NCBI GenBank assembly: GCA_016178705.1
Contig: JACOST010000002.1
Span: 17,028 to 81,027, forward strand
DNA: 64,000 nt
Origin: Deltaproteobacteria bacterium
Lineage (GTDB): Bacteria; Desulfobacterota; Binatia; HRBIN30; JACQVA1
Direction: 5' to 3'
Part shown: one piece after another, positions 1 through 7,943 of the stretch
Layout: every line of letters starts with the position of its first letter
How positions within the stretch are numbered: position 1 is the first letter of the stretch
Notes under the pieces: model-generated
Seen by the model: only the letters and a program-made list of their open reading frames with translations
Database searches by the model: none
Told to the model about the DNA's origin: nothing
Program-made: the position numbers and the translations under genes

Positions 1-2
1 GC

Positions 3-437
3 GCCGGCGCACTGACGGCCGATTGGATGTGGTATGGCGTCGGTCGCAGCCGCGCCGCCGCGATGCGCGACAGCGCGATCTATCGCCGCGTCGGTCCGTT
101 CATCGAACGACTCGCGCAACGCATCGGGGTGTGGGAGGTGACCGGCGCACGATTCGTATTCGGTGCGCGCGTGCCCAGCATGCTGTTCTGGGGCATGAAC
201 CGGCTGCCGTTCGGTCGCTTCATCGCGCTGGACTTCCTCGGCTGCGCCCTGTGGTCGACCGTCTTCGTCGCCGCGGGCTTCATGTTCAGTGGCAGCGCGG
301 CGATGCTGCTCGGCAACATGAAGCGGGCCGAACACTGGCTGCTGGCGGCCCTGCTGGTGACCGCTACCGCGGTGTTGTTGATCCGGCGCGCGATGCGCTC
401 GCGCCTGCGCCGCGAATCGACCGCCCTCAGATCGTGA
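3..437 (+). CDS. DedA/VTT-family membrane protein, 5' end outside the window
   Basis: Only the C-terminal half is present. The frame is open back to base 3, and the residues before the first ATG (position 27) already resemble the family (ADWMWYGVGR), so the gene is cut by the window edge and that ATG is not its start. The segment with GARVPSMLFWG, followed by a hydrophobic stretch, matches the DedA/SNARE-associated (VTT) fold of inner-membrane proteins, many of which act as lipid flippases. At least two more membrane segments follow, then a basic tail. The stop overlaps the convergent APC permease by 11 bases. Family assignment is fairly secure; the substrate is unknown. Confidence 0.72.
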   Translation, partial: AGALTADWMWYGVGRSRAAAMRDSAIYRRVGPFIERLAQRIGVWEVTGARFVFGARVPSMLFWGMNRLPFGRFIALDFLGCALWSTVFVAAGFMFSGSAAMLLGNMKRAEHWLLAALLVTATAVLLIRRAMRSRLRRESTALRS

Positions 438-2454
438 ACGCGTGATCTTCTTGTTCCGATGCAACACGCACTGAGATCTCGTGTGTGCCGTCGGGCTCGA
501 CCGCGCCCCAACGCAGCGCGAACGATTCGAGCTGAAAGTCGGGCGTATATTTCGCCGAGCGACCGAAGATCACCTCGCTGGCCTCCAACTCGCGGGCCGC
601 CCGCGCAATCGCGAACAACATGTCGTTGGACGTTAGCACCATCTGCGTGACGGTCTTGCCGTGTTCCTCGGCGCGATTGACCACCGCGGTGAAGATCGCT
701 TGCTCGTCAGCTGAGAAGTGAGTCTCCGTACCGTTAGCGTCGAGGCCGCGCTCGATCTTGACGGTGACGACGATCACGTCAATGTCGTCGTGCTCCGCTT
801 CCGTCAACGCGCGATCGAGGTGACTGAGGTTCTTCGGATCGCGCACCGGTACCAATTTGCGGGCTTTGCCGGACAGTCCGATCTGCGCCGGGTCAATCTC
901 GGGCGTTCGGCGGATATTGAACTTTTCCAGATGCAGTTGATCAGGCGAGCGGTGTCGCGACCATCGTTCGCTCAGCAGGAAGAGGACGAAGAACGCGACG
1001 GTGAACGCAACGCCCCATTCGGTCGCGACCCGCTTGGTGACGAGATTCATGAGCGCCACGGCCAAGAGCACAACAAAGATCAACGCGAGCCCGATCGGCC
1101 ACTCGTGCTTCCCGACTTGGAGATTGAGCGGCACGCGCCAGGCGCGCGGGCGCCGGTCCTTGAAGCGCAGCATCACCATCGACAGCGCCTTGAAGACGAA
1201 GCTCCACACGACGCCAAACGCGTAGGCTTCGCCGAGGGCGTACACATCGCCGCCGCTAGCGATGATGGTGAAGACCTGCAGGATGACGACGAGGTTGATG
1301 ATCCGATAGGTCGTCCCGTAGCGGCCGTGCGGATGGCGGATCCAGTCGGGCAGCACGCCATCCTCGGCGACGCGATTGAGCACGCCGTTCGAACCGACGA
1401 TGGCCGTATTCACCGCGCCCGCCAGGATGAGGAAGCCCACGATTACGACGAAGACACGCAAGGCCAACCGCACCGACAGCGGTCCCACCACGTACATCGC
1501 CAGGCCGCCGATCAGGTTGTCGCTATAGGTGCTCATGCGCACGTCGTCCGGAATGATCAAGACCGCGAAAAACGAGATCAGCCCGGTCATCAGCATGCTG
1601 TAAAGAAAGATGATGAACCCGGCGCGAACCAGGTTCTTCACCTTGGGATAGGCGATCTCGCGATTCACCTGCGCCAGTGACTCTTCGCCGCTCATCGCCA
1701 AGATCGAGTGACCGAATGCGATCACGATCCCGAGCGCACCGACTTGCTTCGCCCAGCGGTTGCCGGAGAGCCAGCCGAGCGCGTCGTCGCTGAAGTGCAG
1801 ATCAAACGGCGGCAGCGTCGCCCCACGCATCCAGATCGTGATCCCACACCACACCATCATGACCACCACCATCACCGTGGTGACGCCCATGATCTTCATC
1901 GCCTTGTCGCTCGACTCCTCGATACCGAGGATGTTCTGATGCCAAAAGTAGAGCGTGATCGCGATCGCGATCACCGCCGAGGACGCGCCGGGCGGCAGCA
2001 CGAACGGCGCGTGCAGCACGACAAGGAGTTCGTTCACCAAACCGACGATGTACTGCCCCGCGGAAACGCCGCTGATCGGGCCGGTGAGCACGTAGTCGAA
2101 CATCAGCGCCGAAACTGAGAGCTTGGCCAGCGTGCCGCCCATCGCCTCCTTGACGACGCGGTAGACGCCGCCGCGCACGAACATCGCACATGACTCGACG
2201 TAAACGCCGCGTACCGCGTAGGCAAACAGCATGACCGCGCCGATGTACCACGGCGCCGCTTTGCCGATGGCGTGCTCGACGATGCCGCCGATGTAATAGG
2301 CGGTCGACGCCATATCGCAGAGCACGATCGCCGCCGCCCGCCAGAATGAAATGAACACCAGCAACACACTGGTCACGACAATGATCTGCGGGTGAGCGCT
2401 GCGCGGTGCGGCATCCGCCTCGCTCGGCGAAGCCGTTTTCAAAGCTAGAGCCAT
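427..2454 (-). CDS. APC-superfamily permease with C-terminal Usp-like domain, possible K+ importer
   Basis: The protein is 675 aa from the ATG at 2454. The frame stays open to 2769, but that extra N-terminus is Cys/Arg-rich and lacks membrane character, and GGAGAGG precedes the chosen ATG. About 12 hydrophobic segments span residues 25-510. The GGVYRVVKEAMGG and FDYVLTGPISGVSAG segments follow the APC pattern seen in KimA/YdaO-type potassium importers. The last ~140 residues form a soluble universal-stress-like domain. It is divergent from kdpFABC, so a potassium role is plausible, but an amino-acid or other cation substrate is not excluded by sequence. Confidence 0.8.
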   Translation of the reverse strand: MALALKTASPSEADAAPRSAHPQIIVVTSVLLVFISFWRAAAIVLCDMASTAYYIGGIVEHAIGKAAPWYIGAVMLFAYAVRGVYVESCAMFVRGGVYRVVKEAMGGTLAKLSVSALMFDYVLTGPISGVSAGQYIVGLVNELLVVLHAPFVLPPGASSAVIAIAITLYFWHQNILGIEESSDKAMKIMGVTTVMVVVMMVWCGITIWMRGATLPPFDLHFSDDALGWLSGNRWAKQVGALGIVIAFGHSILAMSGEESLAQVNREIAYPKVKNLVRAGFIIFLYSMLMTGLISFFAVLIIPDDVRMSTYSDNLIGGLAMYVVGPLSVRLALRVFVVIVGFLILAGAVNTAIVGSNGVLNRVAEDGVLPDWIRHPHGRYGTTYRIINLVVILQVFTIIASGGDVYALGEAYAFGVVWSFVFKALSMVMLRFKDRRPRAWRVPLNLQVGKHEWPIGLALIFVVLLAVALMNLVTKRVATEWGVAFTVAFFVLFLLSERWSRHRSPDQLHLEKFNIRRTPEIDPAQIGLSGKARKLVPVRDPKNLSHLDRALTEAEHDDIDVIVVTVKIERGLDANGTETHFSADEQAIFTAVVNRAEEHGKTVTQMVLTSNDMLFAIARAARELEASEVIFGRSAKYTPDFQLESFALRWGAVEPDGTHEISVRVASEQEDHAFTI

Positions 2455-2542
2455 CTCAAGATTCCATCCTCTCCGTGCACCACGCCGACACCTACAGCGT
2501 GGTCCATGCCGAACGAGGATGCCCAGAAGAGCCGTGCACGGG

Positions 2543-2581
2543 ATTGCACGATGCAGATTCACGCACTCTGCATCGTGCAAT
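2543..2581. repeat. Perfect 15-bp inverted repeat with 9-bp spacer
   Basis: ATTGCACGATGCAGA at 2543-2557 is exactly repeated in reverse complement at 2567-2581. There is no U-run, so it is not an intrinsic terminator. It lies ~90-130 bp upstream of the permease start and ~610 bp upstream of the kdp promoter. A protein-binding site is a reasonable guess. Confidence 0.85.
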
Positions 2582-2746
2582 ACGCACGAAGACTGCTCCT
2601 GCAAAATGCACGCTCTGCGAGCGTGGGACTCCCGCGCCGGCGCCGGCACTGCGTCGCAATGCGAATCGCAAGAAGGCCCTCGTGAACTCTGCAATCGAAT
2701 GCGCCGGCCGTGATTCAGAACCGCAGCGAAGGGCACGCGCAGCCCG

Positions 2747-2762
2747 TGGCACGACGACTGCG
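2747..2762 (+). promoter_or_regulatory. Second sigma54-like -24/-12 box
   Basis: TGGCACGACGACTGCG has a perfect -24 TGGCAC element. Its GG and GC dinucleotides are spaced exactly as in the box at 3192. The -12 part (CTGCG) is weaker. The ATG of the small ORF at 2776 is only 14 bases downstream, implying an almost leaderless transcript if the box is real. Confidence 0.4.
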
Positions 2763-2775
2763 TACGCAAGTCGAC

Positions 2776-2985
2776 ATGGCACTCGCGACTTACATCCTCA
2801 TGGCCATCACCTACGCCTACTCGGTGTGGCTGCTGTGGGACCAGGGTCGATCAGCGCCTCGCGACCGGAGGCTTGCCCAGCCCACCAGCAGGGAGTTGGA
2901 GAGTCGGCCACTGGTGCCGGCTGCTACTCGACCGACAGCGACCTCGCGCAACGTGCGCGCCATGGATCGTCGCTTCGTCTTCTAG
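2776..2985 (+). CDS. Doubtful 69-aa ORF with one N-terminal membrane segment
   Basis: The N-terminus (MALATYILMAITYAYSVWLL) is strongly hydrophobic and would form one transmembrane helix. The remainder is Arg/Pro/Thr-rich and looks non-coding. There is no clear Shine-Dalgarno before the ATG at 2776; an internal ATG at 2800 is the alternative. The case for it is the helix and the sigma54-like box just upstream; the case against is the low-complexity tail. Function unknown. Confidence 0.25.
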   Translation: MALATYILMAITYAYSVWLLWDQGRSAPRDRRLAQPTSRELESRPLVPAATRPTATSRNVRAMDRRFVF

Positions 2986-3092
2986 CTCCGCAGACCGTCG
3001 AACCCGTTGCGTGCCAACGATCTGCGCGTGCGATCCGCACGCGCCGTCCACTCGAGTGTGGGCCGGTGCATCTCCTCCCCCGGGTCGCGGAT

Positions 3093-3136
3093 TTCAATCT
3101 GCCGTGCAGAGCGCACGACCATAGCATTCAATCTGC
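3093..3136 (+). repeat. Direct repeat TTCAATCTGC, copies 34 bp apart
   Basis: The decamer occurs at 3093-3102 and 3127-3136, about three helical turns apart and 60-100 bp upstream of the -24/-12 promoter. The sub-word AATCTGC also appears, inverted, in the inverted repeat at 2543-2581. These are candidate activator half-sites, but no binding consensus is known for this regulator. Confidence 0.4.
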
Positions 3137-3191
3137 AAACCCAGCCGTTCAGGCATGAGAAACACGTTGCGAGCTCAACCAAACGTCGTCC

Positions 3192-3207
3192 TGGCACGGC
3201 TGCTGCT
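3192..3207 (+). promoter_or_regulatory. Near-consensus sigma54 (-24/-12) promoter of the kdp operon
   Basis: TGGCACGGCTGCTGCT matches the sigma54 consensus TGGCACG-R-N3-TTGCW at every informative base except the first T of the -12 element. Transcription would start near 3218, about 14 bases before the ATG at 3232, leaving just enough leader for AAAGGAG. The operon's last gene encodes a sigma54-dependent activator, which independently supports the call. Confidence 0.8.
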
Positions 3208-3231
3208 CCCCTGCATTCGAAAGGAGATCAC

Positions 3232-3312
3232 ATGGACGCTCTCTACCTCGGGGTAACCGTTGTCTTCTTCGCTCTCTCCTGGGGACTCATCGTTCTCTGC
3301 GAGAAGCTGTAG
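3232..3312 (+). CDS. 26-aa single-helix membrane peptide at the head of the kdp operon
   Basis: The peptide [20 protein letters not shown] continues for six residues to VLCEKL. It is one hydrophobic helix with a charged C-terminal end. AAAGGAG lies 6 bases before the ATG, and kdpF follows 12 bases after the stop, so it is the first gene of the kdp transcript. Short ORFs of this type (hydrophobic, ending in a Cys-Glu/Asp-(Lys/Arg)-Leu-like tail) occur upstream of kdpF in other high-GC bacteria, from memory. It could be an accessory single-pass peptide of the KdpFABC complex; function is not established. Confidence 0.7.
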   Translation: MDALYLGVTVVFFALSWGLIVLCEKL

Positions 3313-3324
3313 GAGGTTCTTCGA

Positions 3325-3414
3325 ATGACTGTGCTGTATGCCGTCGGCGGGGTGATCTCGCTCGCGTTGCTCGTCTATTTGTTCATCGCGCTCCTGAAGC
3401 CGGAGTGGTTCTGA
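3325..3414 (+). CDS. kdpF: Potassium-transporting ATPase subunit KdpF
   Basis: The 29-aa peptide is a single transmembrane helix ending in LLKPEWF, the typical KdpF C-terminus. KdpF stabilises the KdpABC complex. AGGAGG precedes the ATG at 3325. The TGA overlaps the kdpA ATG by one base, indicating translational coupling. It is too short for most gene callers, but position and sequence leave little doubt. Confidence 0.88.
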   Translation: MTVLYAVGGVISLALLVYLFIALLKPEWF

Positions 3415-5216
3415 TGAACGCGAACGGATATCTGCAACTCGTTTTCTACTTCGTGGTCCTCTTGGGTTTGGCGAAGCCGCTTGGGTCCTACATGGCCCGC
3501 GTATTCGATGGCCCGCCCATGGTTGTCGATCGCGTGCTCGGCCCAGCCGAACGCCTCATCTACCGAGTCTGCGGTGTTGATCCCGATCAGGGAATGACAT
3601 GGCGAACGTATGCGCTTGCCATGATGCTTTTCAACCTGCTCGGCCTGCTGGTCGTCTACGCGCTTCAGCGCCTGCAGGGCGTGCTGCCGCTCAACCCGCA
3701 AGAGCTCGGCGCCGTGACGCCGGACTCGTCGTTCAACACCGCCGTCAGCTTCGCCACCAACACCAACTGGCAGGGCTACGGCGGCGAGTCGACGATGAGC
3801 TATCTCACCCAAATGGTCGGCTTGAGCGTGCAGAATTTCGTGTCGGCGGCGGCCGGCATTGCCGTGCTGCTGCCGCTCATTCGAGGTCTGCGCCAGGCGA
3901 CCAACAAGCTCATCGGCAACTTCTGGGTCGATCTCACGCGCACCACGCTCTACATCCTGCTGCCGCTGTCGCTGCTCTGGGCGCTGGTCCAGGTATCGCA
4001 GGGAGTGGTGCAGAATTTCAGTCCCTACACAACTGTCACGCTGGTTCAGCCGACGTCGTACAGCAATCCCATCAAGGACGCTGACGGCAACGCGATCCTC
4101 GACGAGCACGGACAGCCGAAGACCGAAACGGTCGCCTTGACCGAGCAGACGTTGCCGATGGGACCCGCAGCGTCGCAAGTCGCGATCAAGCAATTGGGGA
4201 CGAACGGTGGCGGCTTCTACAATGTCAACTCGGCCCATCCGTACGAGAACCCGACGCCGCTATCGAACTTCATCGAGATGCTGGGGATTCTCGTGATCTC
4301 GGCGGCCCTTTGCTACACGTTCGGAAAAATGGTCGGCGACACGCGGCAAGGCTGGGCGATCCTGGCGGCGATGACGCTGATCTTCGTCGTCTTCCTCGCC
4401 GTCTGCGTCTGGTCGGAGCAGCGCGGCACGCCGCGCCTCGCCGCGCTCGGTGCCGACCAAATCGCCAGTAACCTGCAGAGCGGCGGCAACATGGAGGGCA
4501 AGGAGGTGCGCTTCGGCATCGTCAACTCTGCGCTGTGGGCAACCGCCACGACCGCCGCATCCAACGGCTCCGTCAACGCAATGCACGACTCCTTCACGCC
4601 GCTCGGCGGACTTGTGCCGATCTTCATGATCCAGCTCGGGGAAGTCATCTACGGTGGCGTCGGCTCGGGGCTGTATGGCATGCTGATCTTCGCGATCGTC
4701 GCCGTGTTCGTCGCCGGCCTCATGGTCGGACGCACGCCGGAATACCTCGGAAAGAAGATTGAGGCCTACGAGATGAAGATGGCGTCGCTCGTCATCCTGA
4801 TCCCGCCGGTACTCGTGCTCGGCCTCACCGCCCTCGCCGTCGTCGTGCCCGCCGGCCTTGCGAGCCGCGCCAACAACGGTGTCCACGGCTTCAGTGAGAT
4901 CCTGTACGCGTTCAGCTCGATGGGGAACAACAACGGTAGCGCCTTCGCCGGGCTCAACGCCAACGTGCCGTACTACAACTTGACCGGCGGCATCGCGATG
5001 CTGTTTGCCCGCTACTGGCTGGCAATCCCGACGCTCGCCATCGCCGGCTCGCTCGCCCAGAAGAAACTCGTACCGGCGAGTCCGGGGACTCTGCCTACAC
5101 ATACGCCCCTGTTCGTCGTGATGTTGATCGGCGTGGTGATCATCGTCGGGGCGCTCACCTTCATTCCGGCGCTCGCACTGGGTCCGATCGTCGAGCACTT
5201 GATGATGCTGGCGTGA
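3414..5216 (+). CDS. kdpA: Potassium-transporting ATPase subunit A (channel-like subunit)
   Basis: KdpA (600 aa) is the membrane subunit that binds and conducts K+. It has about ten hydrophobic segments. The pore-loop signatures are visible: [10 protein letters not shown] (residues ~118-127), GTNGGGFYN (~263-271) and MGNNNGSAF (~503-511). The ATG at 3414 overlaps the kdpF stop; a GTG at 3405 lies inside kdpF and is less likely. Length is normal for the family. Confidence 0.97.
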   Translation: MNANGYLQLVFYFVVLLGLAKPLGSYMARVFDGPPMVVDRVLGPAERLIYRVCGVDPDQGMTWRTYALAMMLFNLLGLLVVYALQRLQGVLPLNPQELGAVTPDSSFNTAVSFATNTNWQGYGGESTMSYLTQMVGLSVQNFVSAAAGIAVLLPLIRGLRQATNKLIGNFWVDLTRTTLYILLPLSLLWALVQVSQGVVQNFSPYTTVTLVQPTSYSNPIKDADGNAILDEHGQPKTETVALTEQTLPMGPAASQVAIKQLGTNGGGFYNVNSAHPYENPTPLSNFIEMLGILVISAALCYTFGKMVGDTRQGWAILAAMTLIFVVFLAVCVWSEQRGTPRLAALGADQIASNLQSGGNMEGKEVRFGIVNSALWATATTAASNGSVNAMHDSFTPLGGLVPIFMIQLGEVIYGGVGSGLYGMLIFAIVAVFVAGLMVGRTPEYLGKKIEAYEMKMASLVILIPPVLVLGLTALAVVVPAGLASRANNGVHGFSEILYAFSSMGNNNGSAFAGLNANVPYYNLTGGIAMLFARYWLAIPTLAIAGSLAQKKLVPASPGTLPTHTPLFVVMLIGVVIIVGALTFIPALALGPIVEHLMMLA

Positions 5217-5232
5217 TCCGAGGGAGCTATTC

Positions 5233-7326
5233 ATGTCGACCCATGCGAAAGCCCGTTCGTTGCTCGATCCCGAGATCGTCCGCGGCGCCATCATTTCCTC
5301 GTTGCAGAAGCTCGACCCGCGGCACCAATTCAAGAACCCCGTCATGTTCGTCGTGCTCGTCGGTAGCGTCATCACGACGGTCCTCTACTTCCAAGCACTC
5401 GGAGGTCATGGCGAGGCGCCTGCAGGTTTCATCTTCGCGGTCTCGCTATGGCTGTGGTTCACGGTCCTATTCGCGAACTTCGCCGAAGCGATGGCCGAGG
5501 GCCGCGGCAAGGCTCAGGCTGACGCACTCCGCAAGTCGCGCCGCGACATCGCCGCCAAGAAGCTCGACCAAGCGCCCGACGCCAACCGCTTCGATCCCAC
5601 CAGCGCGCGCTTCACGATGACCTCCAGCGGTGCGCTGCGCCGCAACGACACCGTGTTCGTCCCCGCCGGCGACTTCATCCCAAGCGACGGTGAGATTGTC
5701 GTCGGCATCGCCTCGGTCGACGAGAGCGCCATCACCGGCGAGAGCGCCCCGGTCATCCGCGAAGCCGGCGGCGACCGCAGCGCCGTGACCGGCGGGACGC
5801 GAGTGTTGTCCGATTGGATCGTCGTGCGCATCACCAGCGATCCAGGTGAAACCTTTCTCGATCGCATGATCGCCATGGTCGAGGGCGCGCGGCGCCAGAA
5901 GACGCCCAACGAGATCGCGCTCAACATCCTGCTCGCGGCCCTGACCATCATCTTCTTGCTGGCGACGGTCACGTTGCTGCCGTTCTCCATGTATGCCGTC
6001 ACCGAAGCGGGTCACGGAACGCCGATCACGGTCACGGTGCTCGCCGCACTCCTGGTGTGCCTCATTCCGACCACCATCGGCGGTCTGCTCTCGGCAATCG
6101 GTATCGCGGGCATGGACCGGATGATCCAGGCCAATGTGATCGCCATCTCCGGTCGCGCCGTTGAAGCGGCCGGAGATGTCGACGTGCTCCTGCTCGACAA
6201 GACCGGCACCATCACCCTGGGCAACCGTCAAGCGACAGCGTTCCTACCGGCTGAGGGCGTGAAGGTGGAACAACTCGCGGACGCCGCACAGCTCGCCTCG
6301 TTGGCCGACGAGACGCCCGAGGGCCGCAGTATCGTTGTGCTCGCCAAGGAGAAGTACGGCCTGCGCGAACGCGACGTGCACACGCTCGGGGCGCACTTTG
6401 TCCCGTTCAGCGCACAGACGCGCATGAGCGGCGTCAACATGAACGGCCGCCAAGTGCGCAAGGGCGCCGCCGACGCGATCGAAGAGTATGTCACGGGCCT
6501 GCGCGGGCGCTTTCCGGTCGCCGTGCGCACCGCCGTGGAGACGATCGCGCGAGAAGGCGGGACGCCGCTGGTGGTCGCCGAGGGCGCGCGGGTGCTCGGC
6601 GTCATTCAGTTGAAGGACATCGTCAAGACGCGCATCAAGGACCGTTTCGCCGAGCTGCGCCGGATGGGTATCAAGACCGTGATGATCACCGGCGACAACC
6701 CGCTCACGGCTGCGGCCATCGCCGCGGAAGCCGGCGTCGACGACTTTCTCGCGCAAGCCACGCCGGAGCGAAAGCTCGAGCTCATTCGCGACTACCAGAA
6801 GGGCGGGCGGTTAGTCGCAATGACCGGTGATGGCACCAACGACGCGCCGGCCCTGGCGCAGGCCGATGTCGCGGTCGCCATGAATAGCGGGACGCAGGCG
6901 GCGAAGGAGGCCGGCAACATGGTCGACCTCGACTCCAACCCGACCAAGCTGATCGAGATCGTCGAAATTGGTAAGCAGTTATTGATCACCCGCGGCGCCC
7001 TCACGACCTTCAGCATCGCCAATGACGTCGCCAAGTACTTCGCCATCATCCCGGCTGCGTTCGCCGGCACCTATCCGGTACTCGGAATGCTCAACGTCAT
7101 GGGCTTGGCGACCCCGCAGAGCGCGATCCTGTCCGCCGTCATCTTCAACGCGCTCATCATCATCGCACTCATTCCGCTTTCCCTGCGCGGCGTGCGCTAT
7201 CGCGCGGTACCGGCGGCGACGCTCTTGCGCGACAACCTGTTGATTTACGGGCTGGGGGGGATCATTGCGCCGTTTGTCGGCATCAAGGTGATCGACGTGA
7301 TTCTCGTCACGCTGGGTCTCGCCTGA
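5233..7326 (+). CDS. kdpB: Potassium-transporting P-type ATPase subunit B
   Basis: KdpB (697 aa) is the P-type ATPase that powers K+ import. Visible motifs are the actuator TGES (in [10 protein letters not shown]), the phosphorylation site DKTGT with the aspartate at residue 322, the nucleotide-binding segment [10 protein letters not shown], and the hinge [11 protein letters not shown]. The start at 5233 is 16 bases after kdpA, with GAGGGAG upstream. Transmembrane helices flank the catalytic domains as usual. No key residue is missing. Confidence 0.98.
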   Translation: MSTHAKARSLLDPEIVRGAIISSLQKLDPRHQFKNPVMFVVLVGSVITTVLYFQALGGHGEAPAGFIFAVSLWLWFTVLFANFAEAMAEGRGKAQADALRKSRRDIAAKKLDQAPDANRFDPTSARFTMTSSGALRRNDTVFVPAGDFIPSDGEIVVGIASVDESAITGESAPVIREAGGDRSAVTGGTRVLSDWIVVRITSDPGETFLDRMIAMVEGARRQKTPNEIALNILLAALTIIFLLATVTLLPFSMYAVTEAGHGTPITVTVLAALLVCLIPTTIGGLLSAIGIAGMDRMIQANVIAISGRAVEAAGDVDVLLLDKTGTITLGNRQATAFLPAEGVKVEQLADAAQLASLADETPEGRSIVVLAKEKYGLRERDVHTLGAHFVPFSAQTRMSGVNMNGRQVRKGAADAIEEYVTGLRGRFPVAVRTAVETIAREGGTPLVVAEGARVLGVIQLKDIVKTRIKDRFAELRRMGIKTVMITGDNPLTAAAIAAEAGVDDFLAQATPERKLELIRDYQKGGRLVAMTGDGTNDAPALAQADVAVAMNSGTQAAKEAGNMVDLDSNPTKLIEIVEIGKQLLITRGALTTFSIANDVAKYFAIIPAAFAGTYPVLGMLNVMGLATPQSAILSAVIFNALIIIALIPLSLRGVRYRAVPAATLLRDNLLIYGLGGIIAPFVGIKVIDVILVTLGLA

Positions 7327-7340
7327 GCAAGGAGGGCACC

Positions 7341-7916
7341 ATGAGAGAACTACGAACGGCGATCCTGATGCTCGTCGTGTTGACCGTGGTGACGGGAGTG
7401 ATCTACCCGTTGCTGGTGACGGGCATCGCCCAAACGGTTTTCCCCGCCCAGGCGGCCGGAAGCCTGATCGTCAACGATGGGAAGCTAGTCGGCTCCGCGC
7501 TCATCGGCCAGCCATTCGACGATCCGAAGTATTTCTGGAGCCGCCTGTCGGCAACGTCCCCTTCGCCCTACAACGGCGGCTCGTCATCGGGTTCCAACCT
7601 CGGCCCGCTGAGCGATGCCCTCCGCGACGCGATCCAAGCCCGGGTCACCGCGTTGCGCGAAGCGCAGCCGAACGACAGCCGGCCGATCCCGGTTGATCTC
7701 GTCACCGCGTCGGGCAGCGGGTTGGACCCGCACGTGAGTCCGGCGGCGGCGTACTATCAGGTTCCACGGGTTGCGCGGGTACGCAGTCTGGATGAGGCAC
7801 GGGTGCAGACGCTCGTCGCCCAACACATCGAGAGACGCCAACTCGGATTCCTCGGTGAACCTCGAGTCAATGTGCTGCGACTCAACCTCGCGCTGGACGC
7901 GCTGTCCGCGCGGTGA
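7341..7916 (+). CDS. kdpC: Potassium-transporting ATPase subunit C
   Basis: KdpC (191 aa) is a single-pass subunit that assists ATP binding in the complex. It has one N-terminal helix (residues ~8-30) followed by an extracytoplasmic domain containing the family segments [23 protein letters not shown] and [24 protein letters not shown] precedes the ATG. It is 14 bases downstream of kdpB. Confidence 0.97.
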   Translation: MRELRTAILMLVVLTVVTGVIYPLLVTGIAQTVFPAQAAGSLIVNDGKLVGSALIGQPFDDPKYFWSRLSATSPSPYNGGSSSGSNLGPLSDALRDAIQARVTALREAQPNDSRPIPVDLVTASGSGLDPHVSPAAAYYQVPRVARVRSLDEARVQTLVAQHIERRQLGFLGEPRVNVLRLNLALDALSAR

Positions 7917-7943
7917 AAGACTGCGCAGCGGAGCGCAGCTATT

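Larger units (their letters stand above)
2455..3231. promoter_or_regulatory. 777-bp divergent control region between the APC permease and the kdp operon
   Basis: No conventional gene fills this stretch. It holds a 15-bp perfect inverted repeat (2543-2581), two sigma54-like boxes (2747-2762 and 3192-3207), a doubtful small ORF (2776-2985), and a direct repeat TTCAATCTGC at 3093-3102 and 3127-3136. It is rich in GCAC/GTGC words. A long upstream region fits a sigma54 promoter with remote activator sites. Confidence 0.6.

Noticed and set aside
718..1680. 320-aa plus-strand ORF opposite the APC permease
   Set aside because: It is His/Asp/Arg-rich and mirrors the permease codons on the other strand; no domain or start signal.
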